Assembly (NCBI GenBank): GCA_963978905.1
Contig: OZ022257.1
Span: 24,381,274-24,445,273 of the forward strand
Length of the DNA: 64,000 nucleotides
Direction: 5' to 3'
Source: Trichostrongylus colubriformis
Taxonomy: Eukaryota; Nematoda; Chromadorea; Rhabditida; Trichostrongylidae
Under the pieces are notes generated by a model. The model did no database searches and had not been told where the DNA came from. It saw nothing but the letters and a program-made list of their open reading frames with translations. This document shows, piece after piece, positions 1 through 11,850 of the stretch (the stretch's first letter is position 1; the number at the start of each line of letters is the position of its first letter). Both the position numbers and the translations under genes were made by a program.

Positions 1-3000
1 TCGAAAGGTCCTTTATCGAATGGAATTTCTATAGGAAGAACCTTCTGTGCCGCTTCAGCCCTCTGAAAGCTTATTGTCCACCCTGTGTTTCAATTCATTT
101 TTGCTTTCTCACCAAAAGATATGATAGCGAAAGAACCACTGATTGTCACCAGTTATACATATGCATCAAAGGAATCGTGTACGAGAAAACGAGTTTTTCT
201 GTCACCCATATAATTATGTTACATTTGTTAAATAAAGGCCAATGCAAAGTTTCACGCGAAAAAGTAAAAATCCGGACGAGATACAGCTCCTCAAAGAAGG
301 GAACGACGGGGCGGGACCTCTGTACGAGTGCCCGCCCACACATCCGCTGCCGTCGGAGAAGGAGAGTGGACAGTTTACGTAACGTCTTTTTCCCATTCTG
401 CGTCGTCACTTTGGAAAGCTGCATCTTGGCAGGTCCCTCATTTTGCATGAAACTTTGCAAGCGGCCCTTATTAAGCAAATGCAACATAAATACATAGGCA
501 ACAAGAGACCCATTTTTCCCTGCACAACTTCTTCAAAGATTGCACTTTTCACCTGGAAGCTTGTTATCGCCTTTCCCAACTGCTCCGTTGTGTTCAGCTC
601 GTACTTGAGCGTGGCAATGGCTGCACCCGACTCCAACGAGTGTAGCATGAGTTCGCCGATAAGACGACTTTTTGCTCTTTTCTGTAAGAGGAAAGGGATA
701 GATCCGAACGATAAACAATAGAACAATACAATCACTTTCTTTGAATGCGAGCCACAGTTTAAAATTGATCAGTAACAGAATACCTCCTTGGCTCAGTTCT
801 TGGCTCATATTACTGATATAAAAGTATTTGCTATTGTTCCTATCGTTGCGAGCCAGGCAATTCAGTCAGGTGATCATTACTTATGACGAGAGGCTTGGAA
901 CCTGAGTGATATTCTCGTCTAGTGCTTGATCCATGATCCATGGACATTGTGTAAAGGCACAGGCGTGATTAGCTAACGTGGGCGTGGCTAGCTCGGTTTC
1001 AAGGTGTATGGTGTCTTATGGCCACTGAGGCGACGCGGCAAGGGCTCAAACTGGATGGTCATGAAGGAATCTACAGTCCCAAGAAGATGAGTAATCTGGT
1101 CATGACGGCATGTGCCTTTAGAGCCATGTGGTCATTTTCCTAATTCTGTTTGCAAGCTGCTGATTACAACGCACGGCAGCCAATGTTAATAATTCCGTAG
1201 CTTTGCTTCGAAATATTAGGTTGTAGGGAAAGATCTTTCGTGTTTTAAAAACGTGCTTTCCCTCCAAATTGCTTTCCAGCAATTTCTTCTGTACATACAC
1301 ATGTAGTACAAGTTCACACGCATCTATGGACATTATTGTCTTTCATCTTCCGGATAACCTTTTTAGGTAAAATAAATATATCAAAGGTCAATGCCATCTT
1401 CACTATCATAAATTTTTCTTTGAATGGAGTTGGATAGGGAAAGGGAACGATGATAGTCCGATGGAGCAAGATCAGGGCCATAAGGTGGATGGGGCGGCAC
1501 TTCCCATTCAAGCTCGAGAATTTTTCGTCGAGTCACTTTTTCAATATGTGGGAAGACTTGCCAAAAAATTGACTCGCCAAAAAATTCCGTGCTTGAATGG
1601 GAAGTCCTTCCCCGTCCACCTCATAGCCCTGATCTTGCTCCAACGGACTATCTCCTTTTCCTTCCCCTATCTACCGCCATTCAAAGAAAAACTTCCGATA
1701 ATGAAGATGACATTGACCTTTGATATGTTTATTTCGCCGAAAAAGGTTATCCGGGAGATGAAAGACAATAATACTTATAGATGCGCCTGAACTTGTACTA
1801 TTTGTATATGTACGGAAGAAATTGCCGGAAAACAGTTCGGAGGGAAAAAGAACGTTTTCAAAAAAAGAAAGAACTTTCCCTACAACCTAATACATCACGA
1901 GGAATAGGATTGCCAATTGATAAGCTCTCAATTTTATTCTTCTAAAATGCCAGTTTATCATCTCTGGTTCATCATTCTGCCAATTCGCACAAGCGCGAGC
2001 GGGGGACTAACGAAAGAAAAGTCATAGTCTGTCTTCTCAACCAGAGTTACTTGCAAATCGTAAATAATCACAAGTCCCCCCCCCCTTCTACACATAACGT
2101 AAACGGGTGTTTATGTGCAGCAAAAACAAATGTGAAATAGGTACTCGCGTGAGCAGAAGAGTCTCTTACGATGCTTCCTTTCCATCACTGAACGCAAGAA
2201 TGAAGAGGCTCAATGCGAAGATGATGAGAAATGAATTTTCGAGGGTGCTGCGCCACAGGGCTCAGAAGAGGTTGCCTCGCATGCAGCCCATTGAAGTAAT
2301 CGGCACAATTCAAGATTTGAGTCGCTCATCTTTCTATCTAATCGAGGCTCTATGACTCGTAAACGTCAGTTGACGTTGATGTCAGTAATTACATCACTGT
2401 TCCGATAACGACTGCTTGACTCAGAATAGTGAATTTCTCTGCTGACAAAAATCTAGGGATTTCATCAGAGACAGCAAGCGTGGTAGGACCAAGCTTCAAT
2501 GGGTTGAATAGAAGTAAGCATTAATGTGTCATAACAGCCACACATCACAGATCCGCGCAATCGGATCGATGAGGCAGTAATTACACGCGGTGATAAACCC
2601 GTCCACCGCAAAACGGTGGGTAGAGCAAAAGTCCCATTTCATAGGTTCTTAGTCATTTCATACCCTTTTTCCTACCGGCTCGACTTCTTGACGACAGTCA
2701 ATCGGCCTTTTTCTCAAAAAAACAAAGTTGGAAAAAGTCGAAAGAAGGTTCAAAAGCATACCTGGAGGAGAGGCTTCAGGCTTACAACTCCGGCGGCCAG
2801 CAGAGTATAGGTGGTATTTTTCGGAGAATACATTTCTATCGTGATGCCGTTCTGAAATCTCTTATTCATAGCCACTAGCATGGAAGTCGGTGTCCCTTTC
2901 TAAGGACACATTTAAGTGATGCAGATTCACCGTTTCTATGTAATGCACAAAAAGATTTGACACCACCACACTGTAAATCGTGGTGAAATCCAGGGTGTTC

Positions 3001-6000
3001 GTTTGATTCGTCAATATCGGCGTAGTTTGCAGTTCAAAATCGAAGAATTCTAGGGACAAGAAATATGCTGGGCATACGCCAACAGCAGCAACGAACTCAT
3101 CTGTGAGGCTGATCGATGTGAACATGATGGAAAGATCCGTTGACATTTCATTTTTGGTTTCCTGAAAGAGGATAGCGTCGCAATCAACAGAAGGGATGAC
3201 TCTGTAATCAAAACGTAATCGAAACACTCACCACTGCTTTTAGTGGAATCGGCTTTTGGGTACCATAGGCGATGGATCGGATTTGTTCTTCGAGCAGAAG
3301 TATCTTTTTCTGCTTTTCAACCACTTTATCCCGCATTTCCTTCAGTTTTTCTTCATATCGCACTTTCACACCTTCCATCTCTTCTTGTAGTAGAGTTATC
3401 TGAATAATGGAGCTCGGCGAAGGTTTGTGTCTTGAGTCTACTTGCTCTTGTATACCTCAGTAGTTTGCTTCTGGTTGATGTTATGTTGAATGAGAAGCAT
3501 GTTGCGAACCTTTTCCAGTTCGTCATAGAGACCGGCATACATCTTCTTCCATCTGAAGGAAGAGGCCAAGCGTTCAGAATTTCAAGGAAATGCATCATGC
3601 TACTAGTTGGCTACTAATTTGTATAATTAAAGGCCTAAGGTAAGCATAACGTGCCTCGGGTAAGGTGATAGAAAAAGGAGTAATTGTCCGCAAATTTTCA
3701 TCTGAATTACGCTGATTACATTTATCCGTGATACTTATAACAGCAATTATAAACTTTTTGGAGCCTTAATTAAGGGGCTTGCTTGCCGCGACTTCCAATT
3801 CTACTCACGCCTGTCCCTGAGTTCATCCTTGTCCTATCGAGAAAAAGAAAACTCCGACGCAAACGGACTGCTTTCCACGCTTCCCCCCCCCCCCCTGCTC
3901 GTTCTCACTCGAGACGTCTTGCTTCATTGTACGAAATAGGGTCCCAGGCGGCTCAACCATATCGACATTACTTACTTCGTTATATTCTCTGAAGATACCA
4001 GTGAGCCATCGACATCGCCATGTTCGAGACGATCATCATGGGATTCGAGAATCGCCGATACATCACGATAAAGACGTTCCAGGATGTCGTCCTCGTTTTT
4101 GCTCTGAAAGTAAGTCTGTGAATCCACAACCAGGCGCTTTTTCACAGCTGAAGCTATTAGGTCGTTCGGAAAGTTCTTTCGGCTTTGAACGTTTCACCTT
4201 CCGAAATTGTAGAGGCTTCTCGCTGCGGATCCCTGTACCATATTAAAGCCCGCTTCTCGCTCTGTCCAAATAAGGTAACGTCTATAGTCAAAAATGAATT
4301 TTGAACTCTTCTAAAATCTTTAGTGGGAAATGAACAAACGGCAGATCCAAACCACCTTCCTCATCACTCTCATCTCCGGCAAAAGACCCATTTCCAAACG
4401 GCATCGTGGCAGGTGATGAGAACCTGATTCTGTAAGACCGTGAAGCTCGTAGCGATCAGCATCGTCAGCATGGTGGCGGTACGGTGGCCTGCGGCTGCTC
4501 TGACCCACCATAGGTTTATGGATCTATTACGGCCGAAAAGTACTGTTAGGAGCTCAGGTGATGCGTCACAAATTGCAGCTCATGAGGCCAGCATTGGCCA
4601 CTAGGAAGACTCATAGGGTGGGCTTTCTTCAGGATACCGGACGAATCCACGTCCCAAAAACAACCTTGAAGAACTTGAATGAGTGGAGATTTGAAACTCT
4701 ACCACAGTCACACTCACATGACCTCTTGACCCACCGACAACCATTTCTTCTAGTATTTGGTTTTCTTCCTAGGAAGAAACGCTTCAAAACGCAACGCGAT
4801 GCTGGAGCCACCCCCGACAAATTGATCCACTCCGGATCTCCGTAGTTTTGGGCAACAGGAACAAACAAGCCGGCATGTCTATTTAGAGAAATCAATGGAT
4901 TCCCTTGGGTCTGAATCCGGCTGATAGAACTCTGTATGAGCCGAGATATACGTGTTTGAAGTTAGTGGTCAAAAACGCGAAGGCTTTCCAAACGAGCTAA
5001 TACAAAAAGGAATCTACAGATTAATTCGTATCTCCATATCATTACTCAAAACACATATTCAGTAGCGCTCAAAAATCTTTGGCGAAATGGTTTCTCGCTT
5101 GGGTTTTTCACTGGTAACTTTTTTGCAATTGCGCCGATCAAAGAGAAATTTTAGTATGTTGTACTTGGAGACACTGCATACTTAATATACTATTTTGGCG
5201 CTTAACGGTGTAAGTTACGTGGTCAAATACAATTTTTTTGTTTTTGGAGTGCCATCCCTATGCCGTCCCGCTGTGCCGCTGTCATCAAAAGTCGTGGTTT
5301 TTCTACAGAATATTAATGTTTCACAAGGTTTGCTAGTTTTATTTTTTGTAAAGAAGACCGTTTTTCTTGACCGAGCCTTTTACTTTTTTCGGTGGTCTAG
5401 TAAATTCTTGTAGAAAAGCATGAAAAGAGTCAAGCGGCACTCAAGTAGAAGGAAATGTTGACAGTAGGTTCAGGCACCACTAATTAAAATTTTGTCAAAT
5501 TTGATCAAGTAGAAAAGAAGTTATGACAAAAAGTTTTGGCCGAAGATTTTTGAGCGCTACTGTATATGTAGACACAAAGGTGTGCCTGGAAGCATTACAG
5601 GCATGGCCAAGAAATGTGATAAATATGCAATTAAGACTATGATTCTTTTTTCCTTTACAATTAGCTTGGTAAGCACCTCTCTTTTGTAATGAATTCACAT
5701 ATGTTCATGAACTCCGAGAATCAAGAACGTGATTCGTTCTTCAGTCAATAGCGGAGTGAAGTATACACGTTGGTATAGACAACTTGCTCGCAAACACCTC
5801 CATGTTCAATTAGTTCTACAAATCTGAGCAACAGGGAAAGAACTTATCAACAAAAAATGTGTTGCAGAGAAGTTGAAAGAGCAGCATATGGAAGATCTTA
5901 CCTTTCTTCCTCGTTTTCTGTCGCCCTTTTCCTGCGGAGGTGGTAGTTCGAGCTCATCTGCAGACTCCTCACTTTTCCTGAAATTGCGTTTGGCGCTTTC

Positions 6001-9000
6001 AACTAGATTTTCTCTTTATTCAAAATCCGTTACTTAGGATGATCTTCGACAAGAGAAAACATCTTTATCTCTTGGAATATAAGTTTTTCAAGGATCTATT
6101 AGAACTCCTCGCAGAATTTCCATTTCATCAAGGCTACAGAAAATCTATTATTCCGAAACAACAATGAATTCTCGTTGGATGGACGATTGAGATAGTGAGA
6201 ATGGGCAAGCTGATTCAGGTTTTATCCCCCTTCCATAAGTCAAGAAGGGCTGCCAGTCATTTTCATTTCTGAACCACCCACGTGAGTTCCTTCTGCTGCA
6301 GTTTGTCCGCCTTTTGCATTTTCTTGAGCTTGTGTTTCTCGACCCTGAGCTTATGTTCTGCCCGTAATCGCATCTGTTCACTCTCTTTTATCCTCTCCTC
6401 AAGTACTGCGATCTGTTTTCTCAGTTCGATTTGTTCTTTCGTGCTTTCATCGAATTCCATCGATAGTGATCTGAACAATTACTGCTCAATATTTTGCGAA
6501 ACGAAATTTTATCAAATGTGAATAACATACTGCTTAACGAGACGCTCGTTAGCTTCTTTGAGTACTTCATTTTCGGCTTGAATCGCTGCAAGCTGCTTCG
6601 TGATAAGCTCAATTCTACCGAGATATTGGCTGTCATCACTCTTCTCCCGTACGTTTCGTGCTTCGACCTCCAGCTCGCGCACGACTGTTGCCTTCTGCTC
6701 CAGCTGGGCGCGAAGATCGGTGACAAGCTGAATTTCATTTTTTCTTAGCACCATATAGAATATTCACAGACCGACTGGCAATCTGCCTTCTTACGCCCTC
6801 CCTGCACCTCCATCCTCTGTCAAGATAGTAATATTTATGTGCCAGCAGTGCTATGCGAAAATTAACGAACCTCATTGAGTCGCACAACTTCATACTGTAA
6901 CTCTGCCACTTCGCTGTTCTTTTCTCTGACCAGACGATTGAGACGGATGTAGGCGGCTTTGTCCTTCAAGGAACTCTCACTGATGCGAGCAGGTGGTGTT
7001 CTGAATTGAGACTTGAACCAGGAAACATTAATTCAGTATAAACGTTACTTTGTTCCCTCGCTGGTCTGTTCGGTCCTGCCCGTTTTGTCGGCTGTGGTCG
7101 AGGCAGTCTGGGGTGGTCGTCGAATGGACGGCTGTGGGCGATACGTGGTTCGGCTCTAAAGCAAACGAAATAGCAGAGCGAAATCCAATGAGAAGAAGGT
7201 ATTATTCCGTTCTGGTACAGGAGAGAAGCACAGTGCAGCATTTCATTGGTCTTAGAGTATGGTAGGCTGAGAATTACGATGATTTCTACGTACTTGCTGA
7301 ATCCGAGATGATATGTGCGGACCTTTAGTATCATTTATTTATTCATTCATTTATTTATTATTATTATTATTAATTATCAATTATTTATTTATTTGCACTC
7401 TATCTGCGCGCCATAGAAATACAAACGGATTCACAAACTTGGAAGCACATTCGCGCTGACTAAATTTCTCCAAAAAGTGTCGCCAGTGATGCGGCGGGGC
7501 TTTTTCCACCATGAGGCCCTCCACCAGTTGCACACGCGACTATGTATACGCCGCTAGAGAATTTTCAAAGCTATTCCATTCACAAATGGAATTTGGTTCA
7601 GGGGAACCAAAACTCACATAGTTCTTGTCTCCACTTATTATACATCAGAACTATGTAGCCCGTTAGCTTAGTAATGTTTGGTGAGTACTGATCTGTAATG
7701 ATAAGGTGTTCGCAGAGGGAAGAAGATGAAAGGGATGAATTGTGCAATTCACATATTTTTACACGTTTATATACACTCTGAACATTTTCGTGAGTATCAT
7801 TTTGACCTATTTGTAGACAAAGCAGCGTGATATCTGGAAAGCTTGTTCAAGGCTCAAAAAAGTTTTCACAAAAGCAGGTTGCAAAAAGTAGTTGCGAAAG
7901 GTTATCACAAGAATGCTAAGTTATGGGAAAAGCTCCGGTCTCGCACCGAACTCGAACTCGCACTCAATGGATAGTCATTTCCGGGCATATGAGCTGATCC
8001 ATTACACTACCGAGACGAGACCATAGACGCTAGCGCCGTTTTGAAGCCCAGAAAGGTACAAACTAGTTTGGTAAATACACTGGAAGGAGTAAAGTTGATA
8101 TATTGTGGAATATGAAAGTAATAGATGCTCAGCAGTGTGACAGTGTAAGAAAGATCGAAGTGCCTTTAAAGACACCTAGGCGTGAATTTGGCAGATTGTG
8201 GAATATCGGAGTAGGAGGGCTCATCAGTGTCACAGTAGAGAACAACAAGACAAAACTGCAAAAACTCGAGAAATAGGAACCCGAAAACCCCCTTCTCTCT
8301 TACCCCTCTGCGTCACTAGCCAAGTGTAGGCTCCACACGAACGAGAGGGCCAAATCAGCAGGCCGCGAGCGTCGAAGTAGTCCCGCCCTCGCCGGCGACT
8401 CGCCCGGCATGGACTGCAGAACGTTACGCCGTGCTGCGGGATCGTGATAAGGCCCCTACCGCGCTTAATGCGAGCCTCGCCACACATAATCTCCTCTAAG
8501 GTGTAATGTTTGTTTTCAGCGAACACGTATTCCCATTTCGCACTCCCCTTACCCCTACCGTGCCTTTGGAAGTAGCTCAGCTGCATTTTTACCTTACCGG
8601 AATACTGTAGACACGGCGCTAGGCGCAGAAAGTTTGCAAAAGTTGCGAAAAGCTTAGAATTCCCTTGCAGTTACTATTACCAACCATCTTTTGTGAAGAT
8701 TCCCGAAACTATTGGAGAAGCATCAAAAGTCCATTGCTCACACTGTTTTATACCACATCTAGAACTTTCCATCAGTAATGAAACGCATGGTGTGACCTCA
8801 ATTACTCCACCGTTCATCTTGGGTCTATACTAAAGCAAATAGAGAATAATAAATAAATAAATAGTAGAAGAATGAAGAGCGAGTGACTCACTGTCATTGC
8901 TGATGCTGTTACTGGCCGTGCTGCGGGAGTGGTATACGTCAAAATTTGATGCTTCACTGTTTTCAGCTGCAAAGCTTATTTTCTGAAATAGCTACAGTAT

Positions 9001-9310
9001 TGAGACACAAGAAGCGAACCTTCAGAGCAAGGACTTGGTTTTCTCGTTCCAGTTCTTCGTATTTCTCTCTGAGCACGTAGGTATCCTCCTTCGCTTTCCG
9101 TTCCATAACGGACGATCGCAATCGTGTATTGAGTCTGAATAACGAATCAGGGACTAACTGAAGAAAACTGGCAAAAAACGCTTACACTGTGATCTTTTTC
9201 TCCTGCTCGTTGATCTTCTTCTGAGCTGTTTGCAGTTGCTGATAAGCCGAATGAAAGTTTTCTTCCAACTGCACTCGACTCCATGTCTCGATAGGTGGTC
9301 GGACAACCAT
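1..9310 (-). CDS. mks-5: RPGRIP1L/MKS-5 orthologue, ciliary transition-zone scaffold (3' end outside window)
   Basis: Exons, 5' to 3': 9310-9186, 9134-9020, 8966-8892, 7155-7049, 7000-6871, 6727-6531, 6470-6282, 5977-5902, 4103-3976, 3552-3456, 3399-3232, 3161-2931, 2851-2762, 681-553 and 62-1 (cut by the edge). All junctions keep phase and give about 639 residues so far. The start is ATG 9310, reading MVVRPPIETWSRVQLEENF. Residues about 10-100, 150-330 and 380-465 are coiled coil. Residues about 470-618 form a C2 domain whose FFDFELQTTPI core is nearly identical to vertebrate RPGRIP1L (FYDFELQTTPV). The motif IRSIAYGTQKP just before the C2 is also conserved. RPGRIP1L/MKS-5 organises the ciliary transition zone, recruiting MKS and NPHP modules; in nematodes this means sensory neurons. 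An acceptor at 9356 precedes the ATG, so a 5' UTR intron or trans-splicing is likely. Its introns hold at least four mobile elements. Confidence 0.93.
176..527. mobile_element. Foldback MITE, family A copy 1, in mks-5 intron
   Basis: Two imperfect inverted arms meet near 350; each includes the stretch AATGCAAAGTTTCACGCG or its diverged complement. A relative of the same family lies at 58520-58880 in a tex-2 intron. No coding capacity is seen; the edges are approximate. Confidence 0.6.
1216..1890. mobile_element. Palindromic mariner-type MITE, copy 1
   Basis: It is a 675-bp element whose ends read TTAGGTTGTAGGGAAAG on both strands, flanked by TA on each side (1214-1215 and 1891-1892), the mariner target duplication. 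The two arms mirror each other over nearly their whole length, with the turn near 1555. A second copy of the same build lies at 34628-35306. No transposase is present. It sits inside an mks-5 intron. Confidence 0.88.
5060..5562. mobile_element. Tc1-like MITE in mks-5 intron
   Basis: Both ends read CAGTAGCGCTCAAAAATCTT inward; CAGT ends are typical of Tc1-type elements. TA follows the right end; the left TA is degraded. The roughly 500 bp between carry no transposase. Confidence 0.75.
7328..7395. repeat. TTTA/TTA-type simple repeat
   Basis: A run of ATTT and ATT units, AT-only apart from a few C residues, lies in an mks-5 intron. Confidence 0.8.
7890..8025 (-). repeat. tRNA-derived SINE, copy 1
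   Basis: Read on the minus strand there is a box A-like TAGTGTAATGG, then a box B-like GTTCGAGTTCGG, followed by a shared tail containing GCTTTTCCCATAACTTAGCA. The same order of head and tail recurs at 33982-34105, and the tail alone at 33840-33910. The head does not fold into a convincing functional tRNA, so a SINE is preferred. Confidence 0.7.
8225..8582 (-). repeat. Interspersed repeat family R2, longest copy
   Basis: This segment resembles 48884-49195 and parts of 11685-11850, 23237-23300 and 61935-61995. The shared landmarks are GGCGAGGGCGGGAC and CTAGTGACGCAGAGGGG. The open frames across it follow the repeat rather than a host gene. Class unknown. Confidence 0.65.
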
Positions 9311-9355
9311 CTTTCGAGATAGCCGAAACTGGAGTCCACCCTACGGCACAGTAAC

Positions 9356-9370
9356 CCTGGAAGAGAAAGC
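9356..9370 (-). promoter_or_regulatory. splice or trans-splice acceptor upstream of the mks-5 start
   Basis: On the minus strand a pyrimidine-rich tract ends in CTTCCAG with the exon starting at 9356, 46 bases before ATG 9310. It could accept a spliced leader or join a distant 5' UTR exon. No spliced-leader gene is visible in the window. Confidence 0.5.
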
Positions 9371-9915
9371 AAATAAGTCCAGTAAATGTAAGCAAAGCCT
9401 GCCAAATTGCAAGGGGAGCTCAGAAATAGACGAGAAGGACACTAAAAACTTCTATTAATTGAATCAAACTCGAACAATCATAACAAACTAACTCGACAGA
9501 TCAATTGCAGAAATATGTATGAAAAGTACGGAAAACATAATAAAAAGCTAACATTACTTATAAAGTAAAGAATAAACAAATAAAAATTTATCAGTAAATA
9601 ATGCATGCATTCATAGAATGCTTTCCATTTAGAAACAAACCTTGATGATGAGTGAAAATTACAGTTAATAAGAATCTATTATTTGGCTACCAAAAGAAAT
9701 TTTTCAGAGGAATTGAAGGAACCGTATTATAGTATTCTCAGGATTGGGAATCTCATTCTCAGGAAAATTATTATAATTTTTCGACAGCAATGACTTGCTT
9801 CCAAATGAGGCAAAAAAGTGATGAGTTACAATCACTATGCAGTGAATATAATAAGCAAAGCTGTGCTTTTGAATAAAATCAACAGTGAGGGCGGTGGCGA
9901 TCAACTGTCCGCTCT

Positions 9916-9930
9916 GTTGCCCATGGCAAC
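9916..9930. promoter_or_regulatory. X-box-like RFX/DAF-19 binding palindrome
   Basis: The sequence is GTTGCC-CAT-GGCAAC, two perfect inverted RFX half-sites separated by three bases. The usual nematode X-box has a two-base AT spacer. It lies 606 bp upstream of the mks-5 start codon, and mks-5 belongs to the ciliary gene class that DAF-19 controls. Function is inferred from the motif and its neighbour. Confidence 0.65.
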
Positions 9931-11357
9931 GCGGCCTCGGCAACGCTAATGAGCTTGGATTCCATGATTTCCTCTAAATCAGCTGTTCTTAGGAATTATG
10001 GCCGCCTGTGCTTTAAATTACCTTTTTATTCGACATACATTCGGAAACTAGGTAACTCGAGTTTTTACGCGCGATGTAGCGCATGTTGACATCACAGACT
10101 CACAGGGAAATCCTGTTTTGGTGAATGGCTTGGTGTTACCATAGTATGCGTAAACCGGTCCTTTTAATTTTTTTCGAGAAGGACAATCCTGAATTCAATA
10201 TTCATGTGAACATGATTTGTCTGACCACTGATCCATAATTTAAAGCCACCGTGAATCAACAGCGATTCAAGGCTCGAGTGCGAGATCAGTAATGGTTTGT
10301 ATATACAATGCGTTATGTTTGAGTAGATTTTTATCATATTCAGAATTCACTTTTACAGGAAGGGACGAGCTCCAGAAAATCTTTGAAGAATTCATTGGTC
10401 CACATATTCGCTTTAGTCACGAAATTGAAAAGCTCTACTTAATTCTACTGAATTAAGCCTTGCGCTCACATATATGGTGAAGTTTAAAGGCAGTGATCGG
10501 GGCAGTGTGGATAATGAGAATTTTTGAAAAAAAAGTCACGCGAATGGAAGTGAGGGGCCTAGCAAGGCTACTAAAAGAGAAGAAGTTCCAGGTGAAAGGA
10601 GCTCCACTGAGCTTCGTTGGGGGAGGGGTCGTTTCTCCATAGCTGTTGACTTTTTTATCAAAGCCCACCCATTTTCACCCTTCCTCCTCCTTCCGGAACT
10701 AGTAGAGGAAAGGGGACCTGCTTTCTCAAGTTTTTCACATTTTCACTCCGTTCTTTTCTTTGCTTCCGTATTACGTAGTATCTCGACTTTCAAGTTCAAT
10801 AATCTTTTCATACTGGGTCCGAATTACCCCCATCACTGCGTTTAAGAAGGTAGCAACTGAAACGGCGAAAATAGTTGCAGCCGTCACAGCAAAACTAATG
10901 ACATGGTTCCAGCAGGACCAGTTTCACAGCCGCGAACAACCATAGACAGCCACGCTTTGTGGCGATAAAAAATAAGCCTTAAGCATGACAATTATGGTGA
11001 CATTCACCTTTCAGTTGACAGCCCTCCCTTGATCGACGAGTGACAGGCAGGTTAGCAACTCAGAAGTGACTCCTTTTTAGGAACGAAGGTCAGCGGGCAA
11101 CTGGCGATCCAACTATTTTATTGTATATGAGTTTGTTAAGGCTACTAGGACATGACTCCACGCACTTTGAATTTCTCTCGCCACGCTAATTTTTCTAAAG
11201 ACATTGGGAGCGAATAACTTTGGCTTGCAGTGAATATGTATTTACAGTTCGTTAAGATTGTCGTAATTGCACACACTACGCTTAGCATCGCGCCAAGCGC
11301 AATCTGCAATTCACTCCAAGTGTTTTGTTCAAATCAGGTTCCATCATCTTACAAACC

Positions 11358-11572
11358 GGGTCAATAAAGTCGGGGACGGAGGGAGATGCAACTTTTCATC
11401 GACGTCGGAGTCCCTCCCTCCCCAGGCATAGGCTAAAATTCATATCCTCTCCTCCCACATGAAAAAGCATGTACCAAAGAATTTGCTTGATCTGCTTTAG
11501 CCCAAGCCTAGGAAAGGAAAGGAGCTTCGGCTTCAGTGAAGATTTTGCGTCTCCCCCTCACTTTAATGAACC
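11358..11572. mobile_element. hAT-type MITE, diverged copy
   Basis: It starts GGGTCAATAAAGTCGG and ends with a degraded complement. The interior, including CTAAGCCTAGG-like inverted motifs, matches the intact element at 41224-41447. Target duplications are not clear. Confidence 0.6.
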
Positions 11573-11684
11573 TGGAACCTTTTCATCCTAACTCATTCCC
11601 TTAGTTTCCCTCCTATGGTTCCATTTGCATGATGTTCTTTGTTGCTTCACTTTTTCACATCATCATGAATCGAGGAAATTTTCC

Positions 11685-11850
11685 TGGCGAGGGCGGGACA
11701 ACGTTCGCGGCCGGCTGATTTCGCCTCTCTGCCCGCCAGCACTCCAACCCGGCTAGTAACACAGAGGACTGTGAGAACAGGGAGTTTCGGATTCCTATTT
11801 AACGGGTTTCTCGCCTTTGCCTAGTTCCTTCTCTACTTCTCTACTGTTAC
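11685..11850 (+). repeat. Interspersed repeat family R2, partial copy
   Basis: Contains GGCGAGGGCGGGACAACG, then a CTAGTAACACAGAGG landmark and a tail resembling 8225-8582. Confidence 0.55.

Noticed and set aside
2862..2930. Reading mks-5 to the TAA at 2862 as the protein end
   Set aside because: A donor at 2930 joins in phase to 2851-2762, which completes the C2 domain; the TAA lies in the intron.
3820..3860. Micro-exon of mks-5 (tag-GACAAGGATG then GTGAGT)
   Set aside because: Extending the 4103 exon to the GTAAGT donor at 3976 already joins 3552 in phase, so the micro-exon is not needed.
7937..8020. Possible tRNA gene on the minus strand
   Set aside because: Box A and box B are present but arms do not pair properly and the unit is repeated with a tail, so it is a SINE.
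8230..8586. 118-codon minus-strand frame
   Set aside because: It coincides with the dispersed repeat R2; other copies do not keep the frame.
8892..8991. Longer mks-5 exon starting at an earlier acceptor near 8991
   Set aside because: It would break phase with the next exon; the acceptor before 8966 keeps phase and gives a 75-base exon.
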